Origin: Isoetes taiwanensis
Taxonomy: Eukaryota; Streptophyta; Lycopodiopsida; Isoetales; Isoetaceae
Assembly: GCA_021234155.1 (NCBI GenBank)
Contig: JAJEKV010000097.1
Location: 3,164,074-3,228,073 of the forward strand
Direction of reading: 5' to 3'
DNA length: 64,000 bases
Shown piece after piece: positions 1 through 9,901 of this stretch (position 1 is its first letter; the number at the start of each line of letters is the position of its first letter). The position numbers were made by a program, and so were the translations under genes. The notes under the pieces are model-generated. The model did no database searches and was not told the origin of the DNA. It saw only the letters and a list, made by a program, of their open reading frames with translations.

Positions 1-454
1 CTTATGAAGGTCTTGATAATCAATGCAAATTCTCAAGGCACCATTCTTTTTCTCTACTGGTACAATGCAAAACACCCATTTTGGATTAATTATTTCAATG
101 ATGACTCCTGCCTCTAGCTGCAAGTTCCAATAATGAATTGTTGATTCTTCTTAACCTTTGAAAAGTAGGTTTACATCCTTCCTTTACTTTAATCTCAAAT
201 TGACATACCTCCTGCTTGATGCCAATAAGTTCTGAATAATCCCATGCAAATACATCTCCAATTTCTTCAAAAAAACTTGTAGTCTCTTCTTTATCCTGAG
301 TATCAAATAAATCTCCAATAACCAAAGTTCTCTGCTTACCATTTTTTGTGATAGTAACCTTTTGATCTTGTTCTCCTTCTTCTGCACTTATGACTAGAAT
401 AGGATAGAGCTCCTTGACTTCATTTTTCTCAAGGTCCTCTTCTAGAAATAGCAC
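1..454 (-). pseudogene. Ty3 Pol: pre-RT linker and start of reverse transcriptase (partial)
   Basis: The upstream part reads FEEIGDVFAWDYSELIGI followed by a GCKP..QRLRRI stretch, the conserved linker before the RT in plant Ty3 polyproteins. After a frame change near position 120 the minus strand gives NPKWVFCIVPVEKKNG and RICIDYQDLHK, which are the first RT blocks (the IVPVEKKNG and CIDYRDLN type). The catalytic YADD block would lie outside the window. RT would copy element RNA in cytoplasmic particles. The frame change and the overlap with the RNase H frame show this copy is broken or misread. Confidence 0.8.
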
Positions 455-865
455 CTTCAGATAAATGAGACATCAAAGTGTCTCTGCACAGAGCATCAAC
501 TTCCCAATTCTGCTTCCTAGGTATATGAGTGGTCTGCCATGAAGCAAAACTTGCAAGCAATACCATAACTTGGTTTCTAAGGGTCTCCATGTCAGCATTT
601 TTAACTTGATATTCCCTACAAATATGTCTGCAAACTAATTGAGAATCACCAAAAATATGTATATTAATAATATCTATGGCCTTAGCTTCTTGAAGCCCCC
701 TCAGAATAAGGGCTTTGTACTCTGCTAACATTAGAAGTGATCTCATGGATAGATCCTTCCTACTTTAGCCGTAAGTTTGTTAGAGTGATCTTTTAGTACA
801 TCGCCAGATGATGCAACATTCGGGTTTTTAGAAATACCTCCATCAAACCACAAAAATCCTTCCTT
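429..865 (-). pseudogene. Ty3 RNase H-like domain upstream of RT
   Basis: From about 860 downward the minus strand reads GFLWFDGGISKNP, the first beta strand with its catalytic Asp, then after a frame break AEYKALILRGLQEAK (catalytic Glu helix), IHIFGDSQLVCRHI (GDSQ Asp) and HIPRKQNWEVDALCRD (final Asp). This D-E-D-D set with AEYKAL and GDSQLV resembles the second, archaeal-like RNase H of plant Tat elements. Such a domain would degrade RNA in the RNA:DNA hybrid. It lies between protease and RT here, not after RT. The frame changes near 750-790. Confidence 0.7.
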
Positions 866-1099
866 ACCTTGTTTGAGGGATGGCGACACTCCACAATAAG
901 AGGAATCAACTCACAATTTCTTGGCTTAGCAGTTTTCGCTAAACCCATAGAATCCCAAAGATTCTTCCACAAGCAACTCTTTGATGAAGTGCACTTCCTC
1001 TTTTGAACCATGGAAACCATCCTAATTATAAATTGTGGCACCTTGAGAGCCATTAGTGATAGTGCATCTTCCTTGAGACCAAACAGGTCTGGCATCTAC

Positions 1100-1250
1100 A
1101 GTGGACATCCACCTCCTCCTAGCAAGAGATCATAGATATCTGCATCATCCCTTATATCCTCAAAAGCAACCACAATGAAATTAGCAGCCACCACAATACC
1201 TTCTGTATTAACAGGGACCTTAGTCACTATTCATACAGAGGCTATTTTAG
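1100..1250 (-). pseudogene. Ty3 protease, C-terminal half
   Basis: The minus strand reads TKVPVNTEGIVVAANFIVV and then DIRDDADIYDLLLG, the usual end of a plant Ty3 aspartic protease (the part leading into an ILGRPW-type motif). It directly abuts the simple-repeat tail of the LINE at about 1,252-1,275 and continues the protease interrupted at 6,330. The stretch from 866 to 1,100 holds a degraded frame in the same orientation without a recognised domain. Confidence 0.55.
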
Positions 1251-1251
1251 C

Positions 1252-1541
1252 ATTAGAGAATAGAATAGAATAGAATATGATTTTATCGTCCACGGAGACC
1301 AACTGGCCTATGGGACCCAAGTACAAAGAGAGAGAGAGTAAAGCAGCGATTACTACCAGGATTAAAACCCCACCAAGGGTTTTCGGGAAAACCTTAGTAG
1401 CAATAAGGATGCCGACATAATCGCATATATACATAATCACAAGTACAAACCGAGGTTAATGCCTGACGGGGGCATAACCGAGTCCGCAAGATATCCATTA
1501 CCTCCCTGAGGTAATGATCCCAACAAGCCTCCACAGAGGCC
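1252..1541 (-). other. LINE 3' UTR and pentanucleotide tail
   Basis: Non-coding on the minus strand between the last RT-related sequence and the Ty3 protease. It ends in four tandem copies of ATTCT (plus-strand AGAAT units at 1,255-1,275). LINEs that end in short simple repeats in place of poly(A) are known. Confidence 0.55.
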
Positions 1542-1644
1542 GTGGCTCGAGCTCATGCAAGGCCTAATGGGGCATTAACTAACCGAGCATACCGAGCCCG
1601 ATATGCTCGTGACGGACGGACAGCCCGAGGGCGGACTTTCATCC

Positions 1645-3280
1645 TCACGGGCTCGCTGACGCGACCGACAGACTCGCCCTCACGCTGCCCCCGAATCCAT
1701 CTCCCCTCGCCTCACGCGGAGGTGGTGTGCACCCGTATGCAATGGAAGCAATCACCCCGCGCTTTTCATGGGTAGATGGGTGCGCAGTAGTGGTGTGGGC
1801 CCCTCGTGAGCATGGGATTAACCTCGCCGCCGATAACTTGCCACCTTGACATGTGATGTGGCCTTCAGATCCCAAAGCTTGGCCATGAAGCAAGCATCCA
1901 AGTACTACTTCAAGGCCGCTGCTGCTCTTCTGTATGACACGGACCACACCGTGTGCCGCATTCCATAGCGAACCACCGGGCTTGCTTGTCTTTCCAAAGA
2001 AGCTTTGAGTCGCCAAGGGCCCATCGCCACCGCCAAAGCAAGGTTGGGCAGCCGGGCTTCATCCATAGCCACCACCTTCCGAAGTAAATAATGTGACGCT
2101 CCAAATGCAAATCTCAGAATGGAAGGAAGCCCGCCTCTTGGAGCAAGATCCGATATGGGACCGCGGATTTCACTCCCAAAGGCTCGCCAAGAAAAGCTTT
2201 CGCACCTGCTCTAGATCGCTCCAAGTGGTGAGGGATATCACCGCCCCCACACTTCCGCCCCATAGAGGAGGACCGGTTCAACCAAGGCCCCCCAACAAGT
2301 GTGCCTCGGTGACCCCATGCATACAAAACCGCCTTTGTGACTATTGTTTTGCATTGCATACTGTGGCTTTCCACCGGCAGCGGACCCGTGAACTCGATGG
2401 ATGCATCCCAAAGTGTGGTAGTAGAAAACTCAATGCCCAAATACTTATAAGATCGAGCCACCTCCACTACCCGCCTCGGTAAGTGAATGAGGGAAGACGG
2501 GGGTGCGAGATGATGGGACCAGCAGAAGACTTTGTCTTGGCCAAGTTAACTCTCATGTCGAATTGGCGTAAAGTGTCCAAAGCATCCGTGGCGCTGCATG
2601 TCCTTCCGGGTATATGCGGCAAAGCCAACATCATCAGATATATGAGTTGCCGGATTATGTGGTGCATCAACCGAAATTGCTTTCCTCACCTAGCCATTCT
2701 TCTAGCTGGTCAATGTACAAGCCAAGAGCCGCCGGAGATAGAGGGCAGCCCCGGCGCACCCCAATGTTACTAACAACGGGCTCCCCGACAAGGTGAGACC
2801 CAATCGAGCAAGCCTCAGATAGTCTCGTGATATAGCATTCCCCGCAAGTCGACGGGGTCCCTAGCCGTCTCAACTGTCCCACAACTTATCCCGAGGCACC
2901 GCGGTCAAAAGCCTTTATTGCAAATCCACAAAGCAACAAAGATGCATTCCTGGCGCCGATTCCGCTATCCTCTATGAGTGTTCGCAGAGTGAAGATATGG
3001 TCAATAGTAGAATGCGCAAGGAAGCACGCTCAAAGGTATGAGCCCAAGACTTCTCCATCCTCTCGCCCAAAGTGTCAATCGCCCGCCAAGAATCCCGCAG
3101 CAACTTGGCAAAGACAGAACTCCACCATAATGGTAACGATAGTTGGTCATGGGGTCCCCGCTTTGTATATGGGTACAACTCTACCGGTAGTCCAAAGGGG
3201 GAAGCCTTCTTGCAATGCCCTCGTTGAAGAGTGCCGTGGAGAACCGGACCATTGGGGGCCCGCCCACTTGAGAAGCTCAC
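1645..3280 (-). pseudogene. LINE reverse transcriptase (degraded)
   Basis: Minus-strand landmarks in order are: NIGVRRGCPLSPAALGLYID at about 2,776-2,720 (RT motif B, normally GVRQGCPLSP); HISDDVGFA at 2,645-2,619 in the place of the catalytic xADD box; VNLAKTK at about 2,560 (motif D region); and VARSYKYLGIEF at about 2,460-2,430 (the YLGI box). About 600 bp of degraded C-terminal coding sequence follow, in shifting frames. The enzyme would reverse-transcribe LINE RNA at a nicked target. The motif spacing supports RT, but no single frame is intact, so the copy is dead or poorly sequenced. Confidence 0.75.
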
Positions 3281-3908
3281 CGCATACCATCCAAATCATG
3301 CGCCTTCGCTAGCGAAGGCGCTGTGTGCCCATTATGACATCCCTTCAAGAATGACCCGGTAGGCCCGCCCATGGAGGAATGCGGTGTCCCGGCCCCATTG
3401 GGTCATACAGCCGCCAAGTATCTCACCCATTGTTCCGGTAATATTTCCCGTGGGTCGTGGCAGGTGCTTACTCAAGACCTTTCTCCGTAAGGCCCTAGGG
3501 TGGCGGTCTAGAAGACCAAACATCTCATGGCCGAGTTCGCGAAGGTACCGCTTTTTGGTCTTGAGGAAGGAGCGGTATTGACGGGACGGCCTCATGGGCT
3601 TAATGGTGGGTCCAGCAGACTTGGCGGAGCCATCGTTTTCAGCCCCGGCATCTGGGCATCGAATCCGATGATTATGGGAAGGTGGGTTGCGGCCCACGTG
3701 GATCGTCCGAGAGCTGGTCTCTCCCAAGCATCATCCCCTACCCTCGGCGGAGCTGGTTCCGAATTTGGGCCATCTCACGTTGAAGTGTGGGGAGTTGCGA
3801 GACTCCCGGCGAGCTCATGCTCAAGCATCCTCGCATAGACTGCCGATGATCATAGTCCGAGCCGCAACCGGGTACCATGGGGTGTTGGGGCAATGGTGCT
3901 TCGATTGG
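3281..3908 (-). pseudogene. LINE region between endonuclease and RT
   Basis: This stretch is GC-rich and lies in the expected position between endonuclease and RT. The longest minus-strand frame (3,727-3,332) contains a basic segment with KTKKRYLRELGHEM, compatible with the poorly conserved spacer of LINE ORF2. No named domain is visible. Confidence 0.4.
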
Positions 3909-4700
3909 CTATCGCCAATCTATCACTAGTACTGCCCCACGTCCGGGTCTCCGTCCGGAATACTGGCGAAAGTGATCAAAGTAGGCATTGCTCGCTCCTG
4001 CTAGCACGTGAATCCACCACACCGGTGCGCCCCCGGTTCCTCTGCCTACAGAGTGAAGCGGTGCGGAGGGCCCCACTGTGTCACCCCATTGCAAATGACC
4101 CGGGTCAAAGATACCGCCCGAATAAAGAAATGCCGGGCCATACCGCGTCACCGGCCGCCATCGGACGCCCTTGGCCAAACCATCTCAAGGGGTCCATTTG
4201 CAACACATCCTCGGCTAGAGGTGCTAATTTTGGGATCCGCCCACTGCGGCGCATTGAAATCTCCAAGCAACATGATTCTTGCCCAATTGTTCAGACTGGC
4301 CAGATGTCATCATATAGATCGACATAGGGCTCCTCGTCATTCACATCCGCGCGTGGTAAAAGTTGCTCTCAAGATGTGGGAAGTAGCAAGCCGCCACAAA
4401 GAGAGGGCTGCCATCGCCGTTCGCACTCGCACCCGCAGTATCCTCGTTGTGCCCGGTCGCTTTACACCCGGAGAGACCGACCGCCAAGGTCGTACGGTAA
4501 TAACACGCAATTCCTCCCGTCCTCGCTTTCCTGCACTCATTGAAGATCGAGTAGCGGGTATCCCGCAAATCGTAGCTTGTGACCAAAGATGTTCCCATGT
4601 TTCCATGAGGAAGATAAGGTCCATGTCCATGGCGGCGGAATTGAGATCGCCCCTGCGCCATGGAAAGCCACCTAATTCCAGATACCACGCTAAGGCACGA
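3909..4700 (-). pseudogene. LINE apurinic/apyrimidinic-like endonuclease (degraded)
   Basis: On the minus strand, DLIFLMETWEHLWSQA at about 4,627-4,580 matches the ..L.ET.. block with its catalytic Glu, IACYYRTTLAV follows at about 4,510, and MLLGDFNAPQWADP at about 4,273-4,235 is the diagnostic GDFN metal/substrate block. The enzyme would nick target DNA to prime reverse transcription. The blocks fall in different frames, so the reading frame is broken. Confidence 0.75.
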
Positions 4701-5500
4701 TCCTATTTAGTGGCATGCATCGCCACTTCAGGTCCCGGTGGTAGTGGTGGTCCTGGGGAGCGGAAGATGTGGATGCCGGTAATGCCGGGCCCCTCGTAGG
4801 GACTCGAGGGGCCTGAGTGCCTGCATCCCTTGTTTATCGCCTCAATTCACGATCCTTCCCCTGACCCCCTGCCCCTCATGTCCCAAGGGCACCCCCCTCG
4901 ACTTTGGCTTCCACGCCTTGGTCTCTTGTCGTCTTTGAGGTCAAGTCCCGGCCCACGCATGTGCCCGCCCCTTCAACTTCCGCCCGACGCAGATGGCCAC
5001 CACTCGCACGCTCTCAACCGTGAAGATGACCACCCGGGCGTCAGTGGCGGAATTCCATGGCGACTCTACCTTTCCAATGGTCACAAAAGTTGGGAACATC
5101 ATCCGTCCAAGATCCGCGGTGCGGAGTCTCCAAGTGAGATGTTCTCCTCCACCTCCGCCGCCCTCACACTACCACATTGCGCTCCCTGCTCGCTCTGTTC
5201 GGTTCGGCTCAAATGCACTGTGCGTTGGTTGAGGTGGGTGGGGCATAGGCCGTGGGTCCGCGGTGGTGGCGCCCGGCGCGGATCATGGATGTCAAGCAAA
5301 GATGTGTTCCGTGTTGACGCCCCGTAGGTTGGTGGGTTCGCGGGGTTGGTGTGTTCTTTCTTTGTGGGTTTGGTCTTCTCCCAAAGTCCGGAGCTCGCCT
5401 TTGCAGGACGTTGTCATGTCTTGCCATCTCCCCGTGCAATGGCGGAGTTGCTCATGTGCCTCCGGCATGGAGGCCCTTGCCTTGTTGGGCAACGGTAGCC
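4701..5500 (-). other. LINE 5' region, possible ORF1 remnant
   Basis: GC-rich sequence upstream of the endonuclease on the minus strand. Several short open stretches are rich in Arg, Pro and His, but I see neither an RRM nor a CCHC zinc knuckle. It is placed here only by position and base composition. Confidence 0.35.
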
Positions 5501-6325
5501 ATACACCGGGAAAGATCTCTCGAACCAGCTTTCCAACGATCCTCGTGCTAAATCCTTACTCCAAAGAGCACTCCGGGTCTGCCTGGGACAGCTGGAAAAG
5601 TGCCAATTTGAGCACAGAAACAAAGCCAAGCATCCAAATACCATACACCGCTGAAAGATCTCTGAACCAGCTTTCCAACAAGCCCAAGCACATGAAAATC
5701 AACACCGGATGCAGAGATATGACCGATCAAAATTCTCTACCAAGAAGATTCCAGACCAATCGAATACTTACTAAAACATACGCCAATCCCTATATTGGTG
5801 CCGGACTTTCATCAACAACACCATCGGAACTAGGGTATGAATTAGTAAAACATTCTCGTAACCTTCAACAAGAGTACAACACACACCTTTCAACACCGCT
5901 GGTGGCCAAGGCCAACAACGCATCAAAGTAGGGCTATACTTCTCAAAGAAGGAAGAAGAAGGGTCAGCCACAAAACCCTAGGACACAGCCCGGAAAACAG
6001 CAGATTTTAGCACTGAAACAAAGACAAACATGCAGGTATCATACACCGTTGGAAAGCTCTCTGAACCAGCTTTCCAACAAGCCCAAGCACATAAAAATCA
6101 GACACCGGATGTGAGAGATACAAATCCCGCCGAAGTGTCTCTACCGGTTGCCATAGAAAACCCTAGCACGCAGCCCGGAAAACAGCAGATTTGAGCACAG
6201 AAACAAAGCCAAGCATGCAGGTACCATACACTGTTGGAAAGGTCTCTGAACCAGCTTTCCAACAAGCCCAAGCACATGAAAATCTGACACCGGATGTGAG
6301 AGATATGACCGATCAAAATTCTGCC
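5500..6325. repeat. Degenerate repeats of about 186 bp with LTR/UTR-type text
   Basis: The text CCAGCTTTCCAACAAGCCC recurs at about 5,669, 6,067 and 6,253. The last two are 186 bp apart and embedded in near-identical units (roughly 5,990-6,120 and 6,170-6,320) that include a TTGGAAAG.TCTCTGAACCAG box and a CACCGGATG.GAGATA box. Such text is familiar from plant retrotransposon LTRs and UTRs. By position it could be the 5' UTR of the neighbouring LINE. Confidence 0.6.
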
Positions 6326-6329
6326 GCCT

Positions 6330-6800
6330 TCAGAGAGTAAGGATAGTCATGTCAGCTACATAAGCGATTCTAGAGAAGGATTTTAGCAAAACAAAAGATC
6401 TATTATCTATTTCTAAACCATATTTCTTCATGATATGATAGGGCATGATATTCAAAGAAGATCCACCATCTAACAATACATTGGAAAAAATATAACCTCC
6501 CAAAGATGCTGAACACATAAAGGCTCCAGGACCTTCATTTTGAGCCAATACAAGATTAGTAGCATCAATAAAATTCACACAAGCCACGGTTTCATTTCCA
6601 ACGGTTTGTTACAACATCTTTTTTCTATAACTAGGTGCTATTTTTAACAAAGTAAAAAGATCTACACTTACTTTAGAATTTTTGAGTAAAGCATCTACCT
6701 CATCGAGCTTCTGACCTTTCCTATCATATTTGTGATAAGGAGGTGGAGCTATTTTTTGTGGAGGTGTATCCACAATAGGCTTTGATAATAAGGGCATTCT
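6330..6800 (-). pseudogene. Ty3 aspartic protease, N-terminal half
   Basis: The minus strand at 6,480-6,440 reads VLLDGGSSLNIMP, the active-site block of plant Ty3 proteases, with DGGS instead of the more usual DTGS or DSGS. Before it are FIDATNLVLAQN and, in the frame of 6,797-6,609, a linker with SVDLFTLLKIAP. The protease would cut the Gag-Pol polyprotein. Coding stops at 6,330, and the rest is found beyond the LINE at 1,250. A frame break lies near 6,600. Confidence 0.75.
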
Positions 6801-6818
6801 AGGAACCTCAAGTATAGA

Positions 6819-7115
6819 CTAAAAGCAAAATAGTTTGTTCACTTTTCTTGATAACTCGGCAAATCCTGATACGTTGTAAAGGTTCTGTAGTGCCATAGGC
6901 AATGATGGTAAATGTGGTATCAACCATCTCCCTCTGTTACAACAGAATCCATCATGCTCATGATTGAGCAATGGGATCTGACAATATGTACATTGTTTAC
7001 TCCATGTACACATTACATAACTCTGATGAATGGCTAAATTCATTTGTTGGGCCTGCGCTTGCCAATGTGCTGAAGCGGGTCGCATTATTTCTGATACACT
7101 ATCATCTTCTTGCAT
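6819..7115 (-). pseudogene. Ty3 Gag C-terminal zinc-finger region
   Basis: The minus-strand frame contains QCTYCQIPLLNHEHDGFC and then RWLIPHLPSLPMALQNLYN. The C-x2-C-x7-H-type pattern followed by Trp-rich LP.LP text looks like the Gag nucleocapsid end of plant Ty3 elements. It lies directly upstream of the protease region in the same orientation. The start of Gag is not recognisable above 7,115. Confidence 0.5.
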
Positions 7116-7224
7116 GTTTGTGAAGCTAGATAATGCAATATGATTTGCATATGTATATGTTGGATCTCTGTCTACTATGGTCTAGAGTGTGATTGTCTAA
7201 AACGTTCTCGAGCCCTTTTTCACA

Positions 7225-7570
7225 TTCTAAACCTATCTCGTTGAGGAAGCCATGCATTGCATTCCGCGCCTCTTTGTGGCATCATAGTTCTATCCTCCTC
7301 TGACAAATTTGCATAGCGTTCTACCTCTTTTTCCTGGGATTCTCACTCTATCTTCTTGAGTAAACTTTTATAGCATTCCATATTTCTTTGTCATATCTCG
7401 CGTCTCCCTCTGTCCCTCCTCGGGCAAGTTTTGCATATTGTTCTATCGCTCTTTCGTTTTATCAGGTTCCGCCATCCTCGGCGGTTCGCATATCATTCTA
7501 TCGCCTCTCTAGGATTTTGTCTCTCTCCTCCCTCGCAAGTTTGCATATCGCCTCGCTATCTCTTATAGTT
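7225..7570. repeat. Degenerate tandem repeat, unit about 55-75 bp
   Basis: Five or six diverged units share an AAgTTTgCATAtcgTTCTAtC core followed by a CT-rich stretch (cores near 7,305, 7,365, 7,425, 7,485 and 7,540). The open frame across it (7,388-7,636, plus) is low-complexity and not a credible gene. Confidence 0.6.
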
Positions 7571-9433
7571 TGTTTAAATGCCAAGAAATGTCGATGCAAA
7601 CTAATAAGCAAAGCTATCTCAAATTTGCAAATTTGACTGTGTCAAAAATTGGTCAATAGCCCTTGCAGCAAGCAAAGTTTTGCAGATGATGTTATGGGGA
7701 TCTTTTTTCAATTTTGATACTTGCTACTGACAAAGTGTAGATTCAGTACATCAATCTTTTTTGCTAGAAAACATGCATTTATGCCTCAAAATTTGATTTT
7801 TGTGCTGACAGACTAGTTTGCTCAAGAATACAGCAAGCAAGTTTTTGCATATGTAATTTTTTTCATCTCTTTTGACTTTTGACATTTTGTACTTCTTCTG
7901 ACATGTAAGTGACATGCATCAGTAATTTTCAACTAAAACAATGCCAATGACTCTAGGATAGATTTTTGTCAAGAAATATGAGCTAAGACCATGAAAGACT
8001 GAAATCCAATGTTTTTTGAAGATATTTTTTGTGTTCTTTTATGTTTAAAAGGTACATTATCTATTGAACCTTAATACTTATGTTTGTTTTTTTTTTCTCA
8101 TAAATACTAAAATTAGCTCAGTTTAATGCTTGAAAATGCAAATGCACTTAGAATTTTCTCACCAAGCTCGACTTTTCTTCATCATGAACATCATTCAATG
8201 GTTTTAATGCTCTCCAAGCTCTTTAATCTTGGGCACGGATCAAATTCTTTTTTCAATATAGTCAAACAATCATGTTTTGCAACAAGATCTTTTGTTTCTT
8301 AAGGCAAGGAAGGTAATTTGTGGCTTCAGATCATCATTCAGGCATGCGCTAATGCTTAGCAAGTCGATAATCACACTTAAGACCCTCAAAAAACTTCTGA
8401 GGCCAAATCCCTCTTTTGAATTCCTTTGTTTCCGGCCGGTTCTTGCCAAATGCGTCATTATTTTTTGGCCTTTTTGCAAATGAGAAGGTTTCTTGGGTTG
8501 ATTTAGGTAGGTTCGGCCTTCGAGGCTATCATTAGCAAGCAAAATATGACAAAAAGGCCAGTTCTTGGCATTCAAAGTTTTAGCGTTTCTGAATTTCTTG
8601 ATGACATATCCCACAGTCTTAAATCGAAAAAAATGCCTTGGTTATATAAGGAGAAATCAAAGTGAATTATTAAATTCACGTGCTAATTCCATATGGGATT
8701 TGGCTCTTTTGTTTGCCACATGCCCTGGAGATACCATCGCGATTTTACCTGAGGGTTGTAGGAAATGGAAGGCTAGGATGAGTTAGATAGGATTATTTTT
8801 TTTTAACCATGGCGCGATCACCAAGGAATGGAATTTGAAGGTCAAAATAAGGCCATTTTGAAAAAAAACTGCCCCAAATAGCATTTTTTTAATGCTCTAC
8901 AAGATGGAAAAATCTCTTTGTGCAAAAAGAGCGTTTTGGTTTTTTGGTGAAAAAAGATTCAAATTTGGTGAGGTGGCAAGGGTGAGAGGTGATGTGGCAA
9001 ACAAGTGGTGACATGGCACAAATGAGATGATGACATGGCAAGTGAAGGGGCAAAGAATATTCTTCCTAGTCAAAAACATATGATGAGGTGGAAATGAGGT
9101 GGATGAAAGCTTGGATTGAGCAAGTACCACTATTTCTTGAGGGTCTTCCAAACTTTGACTTGACAATAAGGTCCTTACCATAAGACCAGTTCGTCGTACT
9201 TGAACCCGTGACCTCGAGCAATGGAATTTTAGGGTCCTCAGGTTGGCTATAATTGAACCCATGACCTCAGGTGTATTGGTGAAATATTGATGTGTTGTAA
9301 GAGTTGAGATTTGGTAATCGTTTTCGTCTATGAGTAAGGTAATGATAAACGTTGGGTTTATTATCATTTGGTAATTATTTTTTACATGTAACGGTCCTGG
9401 CCATCTGATGGGTCAGTACATGTATTGATGTAC

Positions 9434-9436
<3 letters not shown>
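7571..9436. other. Unassigned AT-rich stretch
   Basis: No gene is supported. Repeated AGCAAG.AAGTTTTTGCA text occurs at 7,660-7,860. A short degenerate run of (GA)(T)GTGGCA / GACATGGCA words lies at about 8,960-9,050. Two minus-strand GGTTCAA boxes (near 9,200 and 9,250) resemble a tRNA B box but lack an A box at the right distance. Confidence 0.5.
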
Positions 9437-9464
<28 letters not shown>

Positions 9465-9901
9465 CGAAGTCTAGGGTTAGCTCCTATTGACTTCTTGTTT
9501 CACTTTTAGTAATTTGAGTTCACGGAAAAACTGTGTATGTTGATGGGAGGAAAATCTATTCCACATCTAGTGGCAATATGATCCCAGGTTAGTTTGTAAA
9601 TCTGGTTTATGATTTTGTAAGACAAGTAATTCACCTTAATAAATTCGTTTAGGAACTTTCTGGTTTTTGTCTGATGATTTCCATATGTGTAATATTATTA
9701 ATGTGTTTGGCCGACTTTGATGGCAGTATTATAAAAACAATGCTGGTTATGTGTTTTTATGAAGAAGGTTAATTTTGAACCTGTTTATTGTGGGATATTT
9801 GTGATTATATTATGACCTATCAGTATGGTAATGGGTGTTCCTTTGCCTCTGCATTATACTTGTGTTGTTTAAATCACCCTTTACGATTTCTTAGGTGTTT
9901 A

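Larger units (their letters stand above)
1252..6325 (-). mobile_element. GC-rich non-LTR retrotransposon (LINE) inserted in the Ty3 protease
   Basis: The block from 1,540 to 5,500 is clearly more GC-rich than its surroundings. On the minus strand it carries, in LINE order, an apurinic-type endonuclease, a reverse transcriptase and a C-terminal part, all in broken frames. The 3' end is a pentanucleotide tail, (ATTCT)n on the minus strand at 1,252-1,275, where the Ty3 protease resumes. The 5' end is set at about 6,325, where the protease stops; the tandem repeats at 5,500-6,320 would then be the 5' UTR. A target-site duplication is not convincing by eye. The 5' boundary is the least certain point. 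Confidence 0.7.
1..7115 (-). mobile_element. Ty3/gypsy LTR retrotransposon, internal part, split by a LINE
   Basis: Read on the minus strand from high to low coordinate, the pieces follow one element: Gag zinc-finger region (about 7,115-6,819), protease N-terminal half (6,800-6,330), the LINE insertion (about 6,325-1,252), protease C-terminal half (1,250-1,100), an RNase H-like domain (about 865-429), then the pre-RT linker and RT start (454-1). The element continues past the left edge of the window. The protease text resumes on the far side of the LINE, which is why I treat the two parts as one interrupted element. No LTR or integrase is seen. The linker with its DVFAW and LRR signatures is typical of plant Tat/Athila-type Ty3 elements. 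Several frame breaks are present. Confidence 0.75.

Noticed and set aside
1542-1775. Plus-strand Arg/Pro-rich frames in 1.5-5.3 kb as GC-rich host genes
   Set aside because: They are antisense to the LINE endonuclease and RT blocks and lack any domain.
7388-7636. Ser/Leu-rich plus-strand frame as a small secreted protein
   Set aside because: It follows a degenerate CT-rich tandem repeat.
9195-9265. Two minus-strand GGTTCAA boxes as a tRNA gene
   Set aside because: No A box at the right distance and no cloverleaf.
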